This document shows, one piece after another, positions 7,755 through 16,552 of a DNA stretch of 64,000 nucleotides. Each line of letters starts with the position of its first letter. Position 1 is the stretch's first letter. Position numbers and translations under genes: made by a program. This DNA comes from Achromobacter deleyi (GTDB taxonomy: Bacteria; Pseudomonadota; Gammaproteobacteria; Burkholderiales; Burkholderiaceae_B). The stretch covers positions 2,108,001 through 2,172,000 of the forward strand of contig NZ_CP065997.1 in NCBI RefSeq assembly GCF_016127315.1, in the 5' to 3' direction. The notes beneath the pieces are model-generated. The model had not been told where the DNA came from. It saw only the letters and a program-made list of their open reading frames with translations, and searched no databases.

Positions 7755-8738
7755 ATGTCCAGAAGAGGCTTCATCCGCCGCGCGCTGGGAACCGTGGCCG
7801 TGGCGGCGTTCGCCGCGCAGGCCGCGCCCGCGCTGGCCGGCGAATTCCCCGACCATCCCATCCGCTGGCTGGTGCCGTTCAGCGCCGGCGGCGGCAGCGA
7901 CCTGGCCACCCGCATCGTGGCCAAGCACGTGAGCCAGACGCTGGGCCAGCCCGTGGTGGTGGAGAACCGCCCCGGCGCGGCCACCATCGTCGCCGCGCAG
8001 GAAACCGCGCGCGCCGCGCCCGATGGCTACACGCTGATGACCGCCGGCATGAGCACGCTGTCGCTCAATCCGTGGCTCTACAAGCAGCTGCCGTACGACC
8101 CGTGGAAGGACCTGAAGACGGTCTCGACGCTGGTGGCGCTGCCGATCGTGCTGGTGGCCTCGCCGGCCTCCGACCTGAAGAACATGCCGGAAGTGATGGC
8201 GTACCTGTCCGACGACAAGAAGGCCAGCTACGCCTCGCTGGGCGTGGGCAGCCCGCACCATCTGGCGATGGAATTGTTCCTGTCCCAGTTCGGCGGCAAG
8301 GCCACCGCGATCCCCTACAAGGGCACGCCGCCGGCATTGCAGGACGTGGCGGCGGGCGTGGTGCCGCTGATGATGGCCGACCTGGCCGCGGCGCGACCTT
8401 TGATCCAGGCGGGCAAGCTGCGCGCCATCGCGGTGCCCGCGCTAGAGCGTTCGGAACAGTTGCCGGATGTGCCGACCTTCGGCGAGGCCGGCGGCCCGCC
8501 GCTGGAGGCGACCGCCTGGCAAGGCGTGGTGGCTCCGGCGCGCACGCCCAGGGCGGTGGTCGACAAGCTCAGCGGCGCGATCCAGGCGGCGTTGAAGTCA
8601 CCCGACGTGGTCAAGCAGCTCAAGTTGCAGGGCATGGAGCCGATGGGCAGTTCGTCGAACGACTTCTTCGACTACGCGCACCGCGAGTACGAGAACTGGG
8701 GCGTGGTGATCCGCCAGAAGAACATCTCGGTGGATTGA
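7755..8738 (+). CDS. Bug/TctC family tripartite tricarboxylate transporter substrate-binding protein
   Basis: A 327-aa periplasmic solute-binding protein. The N-terminus MSRRGFIRRALGTVAVAAF has a twin-arginine-like SRRGFIRR motif ahead of a hydrophobic stretch ending in AQAAPALAGE, so export may use the Tat route. The mature part starts with the family signature FPDHPIRWLVPFSAGGGSD and contains VVENRPGAATIVAAQ and the PYKGTPPALQDV ligand-loop motif. Bug proteins bind mostly small carboxylates; most, like this one, lie far from any TctAB membrane genes. The ATG at 7755 has a good AGGAG 8 bases upstream; the upstream extension of the frame overlaps the isomerase gene and is shadow. Confidence 0.9.
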   Translation: MSRRGFIRRALGTVAVAAFAAQAAPALAGEFPDHPIRWLVPFSAGGGSDLATRIVAKHVSQTLGQPVVVENRPGAATIVAAQETARAAPDGYTLMTAGMSTLSLNPWLYKQLPYDPWKDLKTVSTLVALPIVLVASPASDLKNMPEVMAYLSDDKKASYASLGVGSPHHLAMELFLSQFGGKATAIPYKGTPPALQDVAAGVVPLMMADLAAARPLIQAGKLRAIAVPALERSEQLPDVPTFGEAGGPPLEATAWQGVVAPARTPRAVVDKLSGAIQAALKSPDVVKQLKLQGMEPMGSSSNDFFDYAHREYENWGVVIRQKNISVD

Positions 8739-8789
8739 ACGGGCGGCGACGGCCGCGCCGTTCGTGTGCCGCGGGTGGCGGCGAACCGC

Positions 8790-9686
8790 CTAGTTCGCCG
8801 CCGCGCGCTTTTGCCGCCGAGCGGTGGCGGCGCAGCCGGCCGAGGCGATGATGATGCCGCAGATCGCCAGCCACTGCGTGCCGGACAGGTGCTCGTTCAG
8901 CACGATGACGCCGGCCAGCGCGCCCATCGCGGGCTCCATGCTCAGTAGCACGCCGAAGGTCTTTTGCGGCAGGCGCCGCAGCGCCACCATTTCAAGCGAA
9001 TAAGGCAGGGCGCTGGAGAGGATGCCGACCGCCACGCCGGCCAGGATCAGCTTGGGGTCCAGCAGCGCCATGCCGGCGTGGGCCGCGCCTACCGGAAGCG
9101 CCACCATGGTGGCCGCCAGCAGGCCCAGTGACGTTGCCTGTCCGCCGTGCACGTTGCCGGCCATCTTGCCGAAGATGATGTAAAGCGCCCAGCACACCGC
9201 CGCGCCCAGCGCGTAGCCGATGCCGGCGGGATCGAGGTCGTGCATCGACTGGCCGGTCGGGATCAGCAGCAACAGCCCGGCCAGCGCGCAGGCGATCCAG
9301 ACGAAGTCGATGGCGCGCCGCGACAGCACCACGGCCAGCGTCAGCGGGCCGGTGAATTCGATGGCGATGGCCACGCCCAGTGGCAAGGTGCGCAGCGCCA
9401 TGTAGAACAGCAGGTTCATGCAGGCCAGCGTCACGCCGTACAGCGCGATCTTGGCGGCGTTGCGCGCGGTCAGCGGAAATCGCCACGGACGCCAGAACGC
9501 GATCAGGATGATGGCGCCGATGACGATGCGGTAGGCCGTGGTGCCTTGCGCGCCCACCTCGGGAAACAGCGACTTGGCGAACGACGTGCCGATGCACAGC
9601 GAGGCCATGGCGCCGATCAGCGACAGCGTCGGCATCAGGGTGGAGGCGGAGGTATCGCGTCCGGAGGGAAGGGTGGCGGCGGTCAT
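8790..9686 (-). CDS. EamA/DMT family exporter, RhtA-like (threonine/homoserine efflux)
   Basis: A 298-aa inner-membrane protein of ten hydrophobic segments arranged as two EamA halves. The start MTAATLPSGRD (ATG at 9686) gives a length close to E. coli RhtA (295 aa), and the segments GATSLCIGTSFAKSLFP-like at the N-terminus and IEFTGPLTLAVVLSRR are typical of that branch. Members export neutral amino acids or amino-acid analogues. It lies 23 bp downstream of a LysE-type exporter on the same strand and close to an Lrp regulator, forming an amino-acid-export patch. Substrate assignment is by family and context only. Confidence 0.82.
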   Translation of the reverse strand: MTAATLPSGRDTSASTLMPTLSLIGAMASLCIGTSFAKSLFPEVGAQGTTAYRIVIGAIILIAFWRPWRFPLTARNAAKIALYGVTLACMNLLFYMALRTLPLGVAIAIEFTGPLTLAVVLSRRAIDFVWIACALAGLLLLIPTGQSMHDLDPAGIGYALGAAVCWALYIIFGKMAGNVHGGQATSLGLLAATMVALPVGAAHAGMALLDPKLILAGVAVGILSSALPYSLEMVALRRLPQKTFGVLLSMEPAMGALAGVIVLNEHLSGTQWLAICGIIIASAGCAATARRQKRAAAN

Positions 9687-9709
9687 GATGCGGCGTCTGC
9701 GGAAAAAAA

Positions 9710-10354
9710 TCAGGGGTTCAAGGTCGAGGCGGTGGAGTGGAGCACGTAGAGGGCCAGGCCGAGCATGATCGCGCCCAGCAGGCCCTGCTGCGTGCGCAGG
9801 AACCACGGGTTGCGTCCGACCCAGCCGCGGATGCGCGACGCGCCGTAGGCGAAGCAGCTGCCATAGGGCAGGCTCAGCGCCTTCATGGTCACGCCCAGCA
9901 CCAGCATCTGGACCCACACCGGACCGTTGTCCGGGGTGGTGAACTGCGGCAGGAAGGCGATCATGAACAGCAGCACCTTCGGATTCAGCAGATTGGTCAT
10001 GAAACCCTGCCAGAACGCGTCGCGCGCCTCGCCGGGCCGCGCGGCCAGGGACACGTCGGCGTCGCGGGCGCAGCGCAGGATGGCCTTGATGCCCAGGTAG
10101 CCCAGGTACAGGCCGCCCGCCGCCTTGATCGCCAGGAACAGCGTCGGAAATGCCTGCAGCACCGAGGCCAGTCCCAGCACCACCGCCGGCACCTGGATGA
10201 AACCCGCCGCCACATTGCCCAGCACGCTGTGGAACGCCGGCCGGAAGCCCTGCGTCATGCCTCGCGACAGCGTCAGCGCCATGTCCGGGCCGGGGGTGAG
10301 TTTCAACGCCGCGTCGGCGGCCAGGAAGAGCAGGAAAAGCTGGAGTGACGGCAT
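9710..10354 (-). CDS. LysE/RhtB family amino-acid exporter
   Basis: A 214-aa inner-membrane protein with the six-segment LysE pattern and the family signature KLTPGPDMALTLSRGMTQGF in the first loop, plus GGLYLGYLGIKAI and a NPKVLLFMIAFLPQF segment. These carriers export basic or neutral amino acids to prevent toxic accumulation. It is divergent from the Lrp-type gene at 10548, so Lrp control is likely, and it probably shares a transcript with the downstream RhtA-like exporter. The start is the ATG at 10354. Confidence 0.88.
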   Translation of the reverse strand: MPSLQLFLLFLAADAALKLTPGPDMALTLSRGMTQGFRPAFHSVLGNVAAGFIQVPAVVLGLASVLQAFPTLFLAIKAAGGLYLGYLGIKAILRCARDADVSLAARPGEARDAFWQGFMTNLLNPKVLLFMIAFLPQFTTPDNGPVWVQMLVLGVTMKALSLPYGSCFAYGASRIRGWVGRNPWFLRTQQGLLGAIMLGLALYVLHSTASTLNP

Positions 10355-10547
10355 GGGAATCGGGCTGCGCCTGGTCGCGAGGGCGGCCAGAGGGTTCCCA
10401 GTGTAAGCAAGGCGGCTGATTAATTCCTGCAGCCAGCGGTACGCAAATGAAGTTTCCCGTCGAATTTGGGGGCGGGTCGTGCGGCGCGCCCGTTTAGAAT
10501 CGGTCTACAGGCCCGCACGGCCTGGACCGCCGCGGCGCCGAGACCTC

Positions 10548-11024
10548 ATGGAACTAGACGATTTCGACCTTCAGATCCTGCAAAGCCTGCAGGAAGACAA
10601 CCAGCGCACCAGCCAGGAGGTGGCCGAGCGCGTGAACCTGTCGCCGGTATCGTGCCTGCGCCGCATGAAGCGGCTGCGCGAATCCGGGGTGGTGCTGGGG
10701 GATGTGTCGGTGGTGGAGCCGGCGGCGGTGGGGCGCGACATCATGATGGTGGTGCTGGTGTCGCTCGAAAGCGAACGCGCCGACAAGCTCGACACCTTCA
10801 AGCGCGCGATGCGCGGCGCGCCGGAAATCATGCAGTGCCTGGCGGTGACGGGCGAAGTGGATTTCGTCGTCACCATGACCGTGCGCGACATGGCCGAGTA
10901 CGACGACTTCGCGCAGCGCCATTTCTGGGGCGATCCCAACGTCAAGCGCTTTTCGACGCTGGTGGTGATGAACCGCGTCAAATACGGACTGGCGGTGCCG
11001 ACGACGCAGCCCGGCGAGGCGTAG
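10548..11024 (+). CDS. Lrp/AsnC family transcriptional regulator
   Basis: A 158-aa protein of standard Lrp length. It begins MELDDFDLQILQSLQEDNQR, the classic first helices; the HTH follows (SQEVAERVNLSPVSCLRRMKR), and the C-terminal half is a RAM ligand-sensing domain (VTGEVDFVVTMTVRDMAEYD). It sits between two LysE/RhtB exporter genes (one divergent, one downstream 78 bp away), the usual layout of an amino-acid-responsive activator of exporters. The ATG at 10548 matches the conserved family start; the upstream in-frame extension is not conserved-looking. Confidence 0.9.
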   Translation: MELDDFDLQILQSLQEDNQRTSQEVAERVNLSPVSCLRRMKRLRESGVVLGDVSVVEPAAVGRDIMMVVLVSLESERADKLDTFKRAMRGAPEIMQCLAVTGEVDFVVTMTVRDMAEYDDFAQRHFWGDPNVKRFSTLVVMNRVKYGLAVPTTQPGEA

Positions 11025-11102
11025 CGGGCTCGCCGCCGATTGCGTGCGCCGAGCCGGCGGCGCTAGACTGGTCGCCTCCTCCTCTTTCCGTGTCGCATCG
11101 CC

Positions 11103-11711
11103 ATGGCATTGCATAGCTGGCTCATCTACCTGGTTGCCGTGATCGGCCTGTCGATCACGCCCGGCCCCAACACCTTGCTGGCGCTGACCCATGGCGCGCT
11201 GCATGGGCATCGCAAGGCGCTGTGCACCATCGCTGGCGGCGCGGTCGGCTTCGTCGCCCTGATCGCGCTGTCGATGCTGGGCATCAGCGCGCTGCTCAAG
11301 GCCTGGGGGCCGGCACTGACGGTGCTGAAGTGGGCCGGCGGCGCCTACCTGATCTGGCTCGGCATCCAGCTGTGGCGCTCGCCCGGCGTGCAGCTGCGCC
11401 CGGCGCCCGACATGCCGCGCCTGCGCGGCACCCGCATGTTCAGCCAGGGTTTCCTGTCGGCGATCGCCAATCCCAAGGCGCTGCTGTTCTACGGCGCCTT
11501 CCTGCCGCAGTTCATCGATCCGGCCCGCAGCCTGTTCATGCAATTCCTCATCATGGCCGGGACCTTCGTCGCCATCGAGTTCGTGGTGGAGTACGTGCTG
11601 GCGCGCCTGGCGCACCGCGTGCGGCCGTGGCTCGAGCGTGCGGGCCGGCGCTTCAACAAGGTGTGCGGGGGATTGTTCGCGGCGATGGGGGTGGCGCTGC
11701 CGGGGTCGTGA
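11103..11711 (+). CDS. LysE/RhtB family amino-acid exporter
   Basis: A 202-aa inner-membrane protein with the RhtB hallmark GLSITPGPNTLLALTHGALHG after the first membrane helix, GGAYLIWLGIQLWRSPG in the middle, and the family NPKALLFYGAFLPQF segment. It probably exports a homoserine/threonine-like or other neutral amino acid. It lies 78 bp after the Lrp-type regulator on the same strand, and is probably controlled by it. The second LysE-type gene at 9710-10354 is only distantly similar, so the two may differ in substrate. Confidence 0.88.
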   Translation: MALHSWLIYLVAVIGLSITPGPNTLLALTHGALHGHRKALCTIAGGAVGFVALIALSMLGISALLKAWGPALTVLKWAGGAYLIWLGIQLWRSPGVQLRPAPDMPRLRGTRMFSQGFLSAIANPKALLFYGAFLPQFIDPARSLFMQFLIMAGTFVAIEFVVEYVLARLAHRVRPWLERAGRRFNKVCGGLFAAMGVALPGS

Positions 11712-11744
11712 CGCCGTGGCGTCGATTCCGGCGCCGTGACATGC

Positions 11745-11767
11745 TGGCGCCACAGATCGTGGCGCCA
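11745..11767. repeat. Two TGGCGCCA palindromes in tandem
   Basis: TGGCGCCA occurs at 11745-11752 and 11760-11767, with a related GGCGCC just upstream at 11730-11735 and AGCGCCA at 11776-11782. They lie between the exporter stop and the bidirectional terminator. They could fold into small hairpins; no function is assigned. Confidence 0.4.
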
Positions 11768-11788
11768 GAAATTCCAGCGCCACAATGC

Positions 11789-11818
11789 AAAAGCCCGACT
11801 CCAAGGAGCCGGGCTTTT
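11789..11818. terminator. Bidirectional Rho-independent terminator (RhtB gene / tRNA-Phe)
   Basis: AAGCCCGACTCC (11791-11802) pairs with GGAGCCGGGCTT (11805-11816) with one mismatch and a two-base gap. A run of A precedes it and a run of T follows it, so it works in both directions: for the exporter gene reading right and for the tRNA gene reading left. Confidence 0.8.
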
Positions 11819-11824
11819 TAATTC

Positions 11825-11900
11825 TGGTGGCCTGGGGCGGAATCGAACCACCGACACAAGGATTTTCAATCCTCTGCTCTACCGACTGAGCTACCAGGCC
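11825..11900 (-). tRNA. tRNA-Phe (anticodon GAA)
   Basis: The reverse complement folds into a 76-base cloverleaf with an encoded CCA end. The acceptor stem GGCCTGG pairs with CCAGGCC, the D arm contains AGCTCAGTCGGTAGAGC, the anticodon arm reads GGATTGAAAATCC with anticodon GAA, and the T arm contains GGTTCGATTCC. A TATAGT -10 element lies on the minus strand at 11914-11919. It is a single-gene transcript ending at the terminator at 11789-11818. tRNA genes are common integration targets, but the flanks here show no integrase or duplicated 3' end. Confidence 0.97.
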
Positions 11901-11913
11901 AACGAAGTCCGCA

Positions 11914-11919
11914 ACTATA
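11914..11919 (-). promoter_or_regulatory. -10 element of the tRNA-Phe promoter
   Basis: TATAGT read on the minus strand, 13 bases upstream of the mature tRNA 5' end. The hexamer about 17 bp further upstream on the minus strand (TGGCAC) is a weak -35. Confidence 0.5.
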
Positions 11920-12114
11920 CACAATTTTTTGGACTTGTGCCAGCCGGGGCGAAAAAACTTCAAAGAATTTTCAGACCGGGACGAGACCGGCACCAGCCCG
12001 GGATGAAAGCGAGGCGGGCTTCAGCGTCTGCCCGCGATGGCCCCGCGTCGTTGCCGGGGTGCGACGCAGGGTCGCGCCCAGGGCGCCAAATGGCATGGGG
12101 ATAACCCGCGGGAG

Positions 12115-12120
12115 TATAAT
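12115..12120 (+). promoter_or_regulatory. -10 element (TATAAT) upstream of hemA
   Basis: A consensus TATAAT lies 86 bp before the hemA start in otherwise GC-rich DNA, with only a weak -35 (TGGCAT near 12091). It would give a leader of about 80 bases for the hemA operon. No known riboswitch was recognised in the leader. Confidence 0.5.
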
Positions 12121-12206
12121 CATGGCCGGTCCGCTGTTACATGCACGCTGCACCGCATGGGCTTTGCGGGGACCACAGCTCTAATACTCACGGCCTTGTC
12201 CTTTAC

Positions 12207-13481
12207 ATGTCGGTAGCTGTCCTAGCCTTCGGTCTGAATCACACGTCCGCGCCGGTGTCGGTTCGCGAACGCGTGTCCATGCCCGTCGATCTGGTCAAGC
12301 CGGCGCTGGAAGGCCTGCGTTCCGCGTTCGGCGGGTCGGTGCGCGAAGCCGCCATCCTGTCGACCTGCAACCGCACCGAAATCTATTGCGCCGCCGACGG
12401 CCACGTGGCCGACCAGCTGCCCGCGTGGCTGGCCGAGCACAACCGCCTGGACGCCGGCACGCTGCGCCCGCATCTGTACCGCCACCAGCAGGACGACGCC
12501 GTGCGCCACGCCTTCCGCGTGGCCAGCGGACTCGATTCCATGGTGCTGGGCGAAACCCAGATCGTCGGCCAGATGAAGGACGCGGTGCGCGCCGCCGGCG
12601 AGGCCGGGTCGCTCGGCACCTTGCTGCATCAGATGTTCCAGCGCACCTTCTCGGTCGCCAAGGAAGTCCGCTCGCAGACCGCCATCGGCGCGCAGTCGGT
12701 GTCCATGGCCGCCGCTGCGGTGCGCCTGGCCGAACGCGTGTTCGGCAACCTGGACCAGGCCCGCACGCTGTTCATCGGCGCGGGCGAAATGATCGAGCTG
12801 TGCGCCACCCACTTCGCCGCGCAGCGTCCGCGCAGCATGGTGGTGGCCAATCGCACGGCCGAACGCGCCGAGCTGCTGGCCAACCGCTTCTCGGCCAGCA
12901 CCATGAAGCTGTCGGACCTGACCGACCGCTTGTCCGAATTCGACGTGGTCGTTTCCTGTACGGCCAGCTCCCTGCCCATCCTCGGGCTGGGGATGGTGGA
13001 ACGGGCCACGCGCCTGCGCCGCCACCGCCCCATGGTCATGATCGACCTGGCCGTGCCGCGCGACATCGAACCCGAGGTCGGCCGCCTGGACGACGTCTAC
13101 CTGTATTCCGTCGATGACCTGGGCCGCCTGGTCCAGACCGGCACCGACGCGCGCCGCGCCGCCGTGGTGCAGGCCGAGGCCATCATCGAAACCCGCGTCC
13201 AGGGCTTCATGCACTGGATGCAATCGCGCGAAGTGGTGCCGGTCATCCGCGACCTGCACCAGGCCGCCGAAGACGTCAGCGCCGCCGAACTCGAACGCGC
13301 CCGCCGCCTGCTGGCGCGCGGCGAATCGCCTGAGGCCGTGCTCGAGCAGCTGGCCCACGGCCTGACCCAGAAATACCTGCATGGCCCGCTGGCGGCGCTG
13401 AACCGCAGCGAGGGCGAGGACCGCAAGCAGCTGCTTGCCTGGATGCCGCGCCTGTTCCCCGGCCGCGACTCGCGCCGTTAG
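12207..13481 (+). CDS. hemA: Glutamyl-tRNA reductase
   Basis: A 424-aa enzyme that reduces glutamyl-tRNA(Glu) to glutamate-1-semialdehyde with NADPH, the first step of C5-pathway tetrapyrrole synthesis in the cytoplasm. It begins [20 protein letters not shown], the expected start, with catalytic Cys54 in [10 protein letters not shown]. The NADP-binding domain shows [15 protein letters not shown], and a C-terminal dimerisation helix region follows. The ATG at 12207 was chosen because family conservation begins there; the upstream extension is not conserved. It heads the hemA-prfA-prmC-grxD-ubiX run that is usual in this bacterial group. Confidence 0.96.
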   Translation: MSVAVLAFGLNHTSAPVSVRERVSMPVDLVKPALEGLRSAFGGSVREAAILSTCNRTEIYCAADGHVADQLPAWLAEHNRLDAGTLRPHLYRHQQDDAVRHAFRVASGLDSMVLGETQIVGQMKDAVRAAGEAGSLGTLLHQMFQRTFSVAKEVRSQTAIGAQSVSMAAAAVRLAERVFGNLDQARTLFIGAGEMIELCATHFAAQRPRSMVVANRTAERAELLANRFSASTMKLSDLTDRLSEFDVVVSCTASSLPILGLGMVERATRLRRHRPMVMIDLAVPRDIEPEVGRLDDVYLYSVDDLGRLVQTGTDARRAAVVQAEAIIETRVQGFMHWMQSREVVPVIRDLHQAAEDVSAAELERARRLLARGESPEAVLEQLAHGLTQKYLHGPLAALNRSEGEDRKQLLAWMPRLFPGRDSRR

Positions 13482-13506
13482 CGGCGCTGCCTCTGCCCCG
13501 CCTTGC

Positions 13507-13540
13507 GGCGGGCGCTCGTCACGGGCGCCCGCCATTCCTG
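13507..13540 (+). terminator. Hairpin between hemA and prfA, possible attenuator
   Basis: GGCGGGCGC (13507-13515) pairs with GCGCCCGCC (13525-13533) across a 9-base loop and is followed by a mixed pyrimidine stretch (ATTCCTGTTTTCC). It lies 24 bases before prfA. It could weaken read-through from hemA; the T-run is imperfect. Confidence 0.45.
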
Positions 13541-13563
13541 TTTTCCTTTGCTGAATCCCCATC

Positions 13564-14646
13564 ATGAAATCTTCCATGCGCAGCCGGCTGGAGCATCTGT
13601 GTCACCGCCTGATCGAGGTGGACGCGCTGCTCGCCGAACCGGAAACCGCGTCCGACATGGACCGCTTTCGCAAGCTGTCGCGCGAGCGTTCCGAGCTGGA
13701 GCCGGTGGTCGAGGCGTTCACCGCCTTCGTGCGCGGCGAGGAAGACCTGGCGACCGCGCAGGAAATGCTGTCCGATCCCGAACTGAAGGCGATGGCCGAG
13801 GACGAGATCAAGAGCGGCCGCGTCAAGCTGGAATCGCTGGAGGCGGCGCTGCAATTGCTGCTGCTGCCGCGCGACCCCAATGACGGCCGCAGCGTGTTCC
13901 TGGAAATCCGCGCCGGCACCGGCGGCGACGAAAGCGCGCTGTTCTCGGGCGACCTGCTGCGCATGTACACGCGCTACGCCGAACAGCGCGGCTGGCGCGT
14001 CGAGCTGATGTCGGAAAGCGCGTCGGAACTGGGCGGCTACAAGGAAGTGATCGCGCGCATCGAGGGCGACGGCGCCTATGGCCGCCTGAAGTTCGAATCC
14101 GGCGCGCACCGCGTGCAGCGCGTGCCCGCCACCGAGGCGCAGGGCCGTATCCATACCTCGGCCTGCACGGTGGCCATCATGGCCGAAGCCGACGCCATGT
14201 CGGAGATCGTCATCAACCCGAGCGACCTGCGCATCGACACGTTCCGCGCCAGCGGCGCCGGCGGCCAGCACATCAACAAGACCGACTCGGCCGTGCGCAT
14301 CACGCACTTGCCGACCGGGCTGGTGGTGGAATGCCAGGACGACCGCTCGCAGCACCGCAACAAGGACAAGGCCATGCAGGTGCTGGCCGCGCGCCTGAAG
14401 GACAAGGAAGTGCGCGAGCGCCAAAGCAAGGAAGCGGCCGAGCGCAAGAGCCTGATCGGCTCCGGCGACCGTTCCGAGCGCATCCGCACCTACAACTTCC
14501 CGCAGGGCCGTGTCACCGACCATCGCATCAACCTGACGCTGTACAAGCTGCAGCAGATCATGGAAGGCGACCTGGAAGAACTGACCGGCGCCCTGATCGC
14601 CGAGCACCAGGCCGAGCAGCTGGCGGCGCTGGGCGACGATATCTGA
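13564..14646 (+). CDS. prfA: Peptide chain release factor 1 (RF1)
   Basis: A 360-aa class I release factor that recognises UAA and UAG in the ribosomal A site and triggers peptide release. The codon-reading tripeptide is PAT at residues 188-190, and the catalytic GGQ is at 233-235 within [19 protein letters not shown]. Length and motifs match RF1, not RF2. The Gln of GGQ is methylated by PrmC, which is encoded immediately downstream (13 bp gap), a conserved pairing. The ATG start is preceded by only a weak ribosome site. Confidence 0.97.
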   Translation: MKSSMRSRLEHLCHRLIEVDALLAEPETASDMDRFRKLSRERSELEPVVEAFTAFVRGEEDLATAQEMLSDPELKAMAEDEIKSGRVKLESLEAALQLLLLPRDPNDGRSVFLEIRAGTGGDESALFSGDLLRMYTRYAEQRGWRVELMSESASELGGYKEVIARIEGDGAYGRLKFESGAHRVQRVPATEAQGRIHTSACTVAIMAEADAMSEIVINPSDLRIDTFRASGAGGQHINKTDSAVRITHLPTGLVVECQDDRSQHRNKDKAMQVLAARLKDKEVRERQSKEAAERKSLIGSGDRSERIRTYNFPQGRVTDHRINLTLYKLQQIMEGDLEELTGALIAEHQAEQLAALGDDI

Positions 14647-14659
14647 TCCGCGCCCGCCG

Positions 14660-15487
14660 ATGACCGCCCAGATCAAGAGCCTGCTGCTGGACGCGCGCCT
14701 GCCGCGGCTCGAGGTGCGCATGCTGCTCGAGCACGTGCTGGCCAAGCCGCGCGCCTGGCTGCTGGCGCACGACACCGATCCGCTGGCGCCGGAAGTGGCC
14801 GCGGCCTACGAGGCCCTGGCGCAGCGCCGCCTGGCCGGCGAGCCGATGGCCTATTTGCTGGGGCAGCGCGAGTTCATGGGCCACGCCTTCCGCGTGACGC
14901 CCGACGTGCTGATCCCGCGTCCGGACACCGAGGTGCTGGTGGAAACGGCGCTGGAATGCGTGGCGGCCATGCCGGCGCCGGCGGTGCTGGACCTGGGCAC
15001 CGGCAGCGGCGCCATCGCCATCTCTATCGCGCTGGCGCGCCGCGATGCGCGGGTGATGGCCAGCGACGTGAGCGCCGCGGCGCTGGCGGTGGCTGCGGGC
15101 AATGCCTGGGAGCTGACCGCTTCGGTGCGCTTCGTCGAGGGCAGCTGGTACGGCGCGGTGCCGGCCGGCGAGGGCTTCGACCTGATCGTGTCCAACCCGC
15201 CGTACGTCGCCAGCGACGACCCGCACCTGGGGCAGGGCGACGTGCGCTTCGAGCCGCGCGGCGCGCTGACCGATGGCGCCGACGGCCTGGAAGACCTGCG
15301 CCGCATCGTGGCCGGCGCCCATCGCCACCTGAAGCCGGGCGCGGCATTGTGGATGGAGCACGGCTGGGACCAGGCCGAGGCGGTGCGTGGCCTGCTGGCC
15401 GCGGCGGGCTTCGCCGACGTCCACAGCCGGCGCGACCTGGCCGGCATCGAACGCATTTCCGGCGGACGCTGGCCGGGGCGCGGCTGA
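14660..15487 (+). CDS. prmC: Release factor glutamine N5-methyltransferase
   Basis: A 275-aa SAM-dependent methyltransferase that modifies the Gln of the GGQ motif in RF1 and RF2. The SAM-binding motif I is visible as VLDLGTGSGAIAISIAL, and the diagnostic NPPY catalytic motif is at residues 179-182 (VSNPPYVAS). The helical N-terminal domain binds the release factor. It follows prfA by 13 bp, as in many bacteria. The C-terminus (RRDLAGIERISGGRW) is typical of the family. Confidence 0.96.
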   Translation: MTAQIKSLLLDARLPRLEVRMLLEHVLAKPRAWLLAHDTDPLAPEVAAAYEALAQRRLAGEPMAYLLGQREFMGHAFRVTPDVLIPRPDTEVLVETALECVAAMPAPAVLDLGTGSGAIAISIALARRDARVMASDVSAAALAVAAGNAWELTASVRFVEGSWYGAVPAGEGFDLIVSNPPYVASDDPHLGQGDVRFEPRGALTDGADGLEDLRRIVAGAHRHLKPGAALWMEHGWDQAEAVRGLLAAAGFADVHSRRDLAGIERISGGRWPGRG

Positions 15488-15532
15488 CGCCGGGCCGGCG
15501 ATTTGTAACCGGCCGCGCCGCCGCGACCGGCA

Positions 15533-15574
15533 GATTCCCCGGGGCGGCCCCGGGGAATCCGGGACGAAATCCCG
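15533..15574 (+). terminator. Strong GC hairpin(s) between prmC and grxD
   Basis: GATTCCCCGGGG (15533-15544) and CCCCGGGGAATC (15548-15559) form a perfect 12-bp stem with a three-base loop. A second small hairpin, CGGGA/TCCCG, follows at 15560-15574. There is no T-run, so it may be a Rho-type end or transcript-stabilising structure rather than a classical terminator. Confidence 0.45.
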
Positions 15575-15582
15575 CCTGTACC

Positions 15583-15588
15583 TATAAT
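15583..15588 (+). promoter_or_regulatory. -10 element (TATAAT) upstream of grxD
   Basis: A consensus TATAAT lies 38 bp before the grxD start and just after the hairpin block, so grxD and ubiX probably have their own promoter even though they follow prmC. Confidence 0.55.
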
Positions 15589-15626
15589 TGGCGTATTCCG
15601 TTATGCCTCCTGTCCAAGAGACCACC

Positions 15627-15953
15627 ATGAGCGACGTTCAAGAATTCATCCGCGAAACCGTGACCCAGCACCCCGTCGTGCTGTTCATGAAGGGCACCGC
15701 CCAATTCCCGCAGTGCGGCTTTTCCGGCAAGGCCATCCAGATCCTCAAGGGCTGTGGCGTCAAGAAGCTGGTCACCGTGAATGTGCTGGAGGACGACGAA
15801 GTCCGCCAGGGCATCAAGGAATTCTCGAACTGGCCGACGATTCCGCAGCTGTACGTGGCCGGCGAGTTCATCGGCGGTTCGGACATCATGAACGAGATGA
15901 ACGAGTCGGGCGAACTGAAGACCCTGCTGGAGCAATCCGGCGCCACGGCCTGA
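15627..15953 (+). CDS. grxD: Monothiol glutaredoxin, Grx4 family
   Basis: A 108-aa protein with the CGFS active site at residues 30-33 ([14 protein letters not shown]), the GSH-binding TIPQLYV-equivalent ([20 protein letters not shown]) and the expected length for E. coli Grx4-type proteins. It binds a [2Fe-2S] cluster as a dimer with glutathione and passes clusters to apoproteins in the cytoplasm. The ATG at 15627 fits the conserved start; an in-frame upstream ATG at 15606 would add seven unconserved residues. It is followed 4 bp later by ubiX. Confidence 0.95.
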   Translation: MSDVQEFIRETVTQHPVVLFMKGTAQFPQCGFSGKAIQILKGCGVKKLVTVNVLEDDEVRQGIKEFSNWPTIPQLYVAGEFIGGSDIMNEMNESGELKTLLEQSGATA

Positions 15954-15957
15954 TCCC

Positions 15958-16521
15958 GTGCGGCGACTGGTCATCGGCATCACGGGCGCCACCGGCGCCC
16001 TCTACGCGGTGCGCATGCTGCAGGCGCTGCGCGGCGTGGACGATGTCGAGACGCACCTGGTGGTGTCGGCCTCGGGCGTGCTGAACATCAAGCACGAACT
16101 CGATGTCGGCCGCCATGATGTCTACGCGCTGGCCGACCACGTGCACAGCGTGCGCGATGTTGGCGCCACGCTGGCCAGCGGCGCGTTCCAGACGGCCGGC
16201 ATGGTCATCGTGCCGTGCTCGATGCGCACGCTGGCGGCGGTGGCCCATGGCCTGTCCGACAACCTCATCACGCGCGCGGCCGACGTCACGCTCAAGGAGC
16301 GTCGCCGACTGGTGATGATGGTGCGCGAAACGCCCTTCAACCTGGCGCACCTGCGCAACATGACCGCCGTCACCGAGATGGGCGGCATCGTGTTCCCGCC
16401 GTTGCCGGCGTTCTATCACCGGCCGGCCAGCATCGAGGAAATGGTGGATCACACCGTGGCCCGCGTGCTGGAGCTGTTCGACATCCATGTGCCCGGTCCG
16501 CACTGGGAAGGCATGAAATAA
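15958..16521 (+). CDS. ubiX: Flavin prenyltransferase UbiX/Pad1
   Basis: A 187-aa enzyme that attaches a dimethylallyl unit to FMN to make the prenylated flavin cofactor used by UbiD-type decarboxylases, including ubiquinone synthesis. It has the N-terminal GITGATGALYAVRML flavin-binding motif, the central VPCSMRTLAAVAHGLSDNLI segment with the conserved Ser/Arg, and the late PPLPAFYHRPASIEEMVDH motif. It starts with GTG, four bases after the grxD stop, so it depends on translation of grxD. No UbiD gene is in the window. Confidence 0.95.
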   Translation: MRRLVIGITGATGALYAVRMLQALRGVDDVETHLVVSASGVLNIKHELDVGRHDVYALADHVHSVRDVGATLASGAFQTAGMVIVPCSMRTLAAVAHGLSDNLITRAADVTLKERRRLVMMVRETPFNLAHLRNMTAVTEMGGIVFPPLPAFYHRPASIEEMVDHTVARVLELFDIHVPGPHWEGMK

Positions 16522-16552
16522 GCGCCGTCGCGGCCCACGGGCCGTGAAGGTC

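Noticed and set aside
11825..12206. Integration site at tRNA-Phe
   Set aside because: No integrase, no duplicated tRNA 3' end and no foreign-looking DNA beside it.
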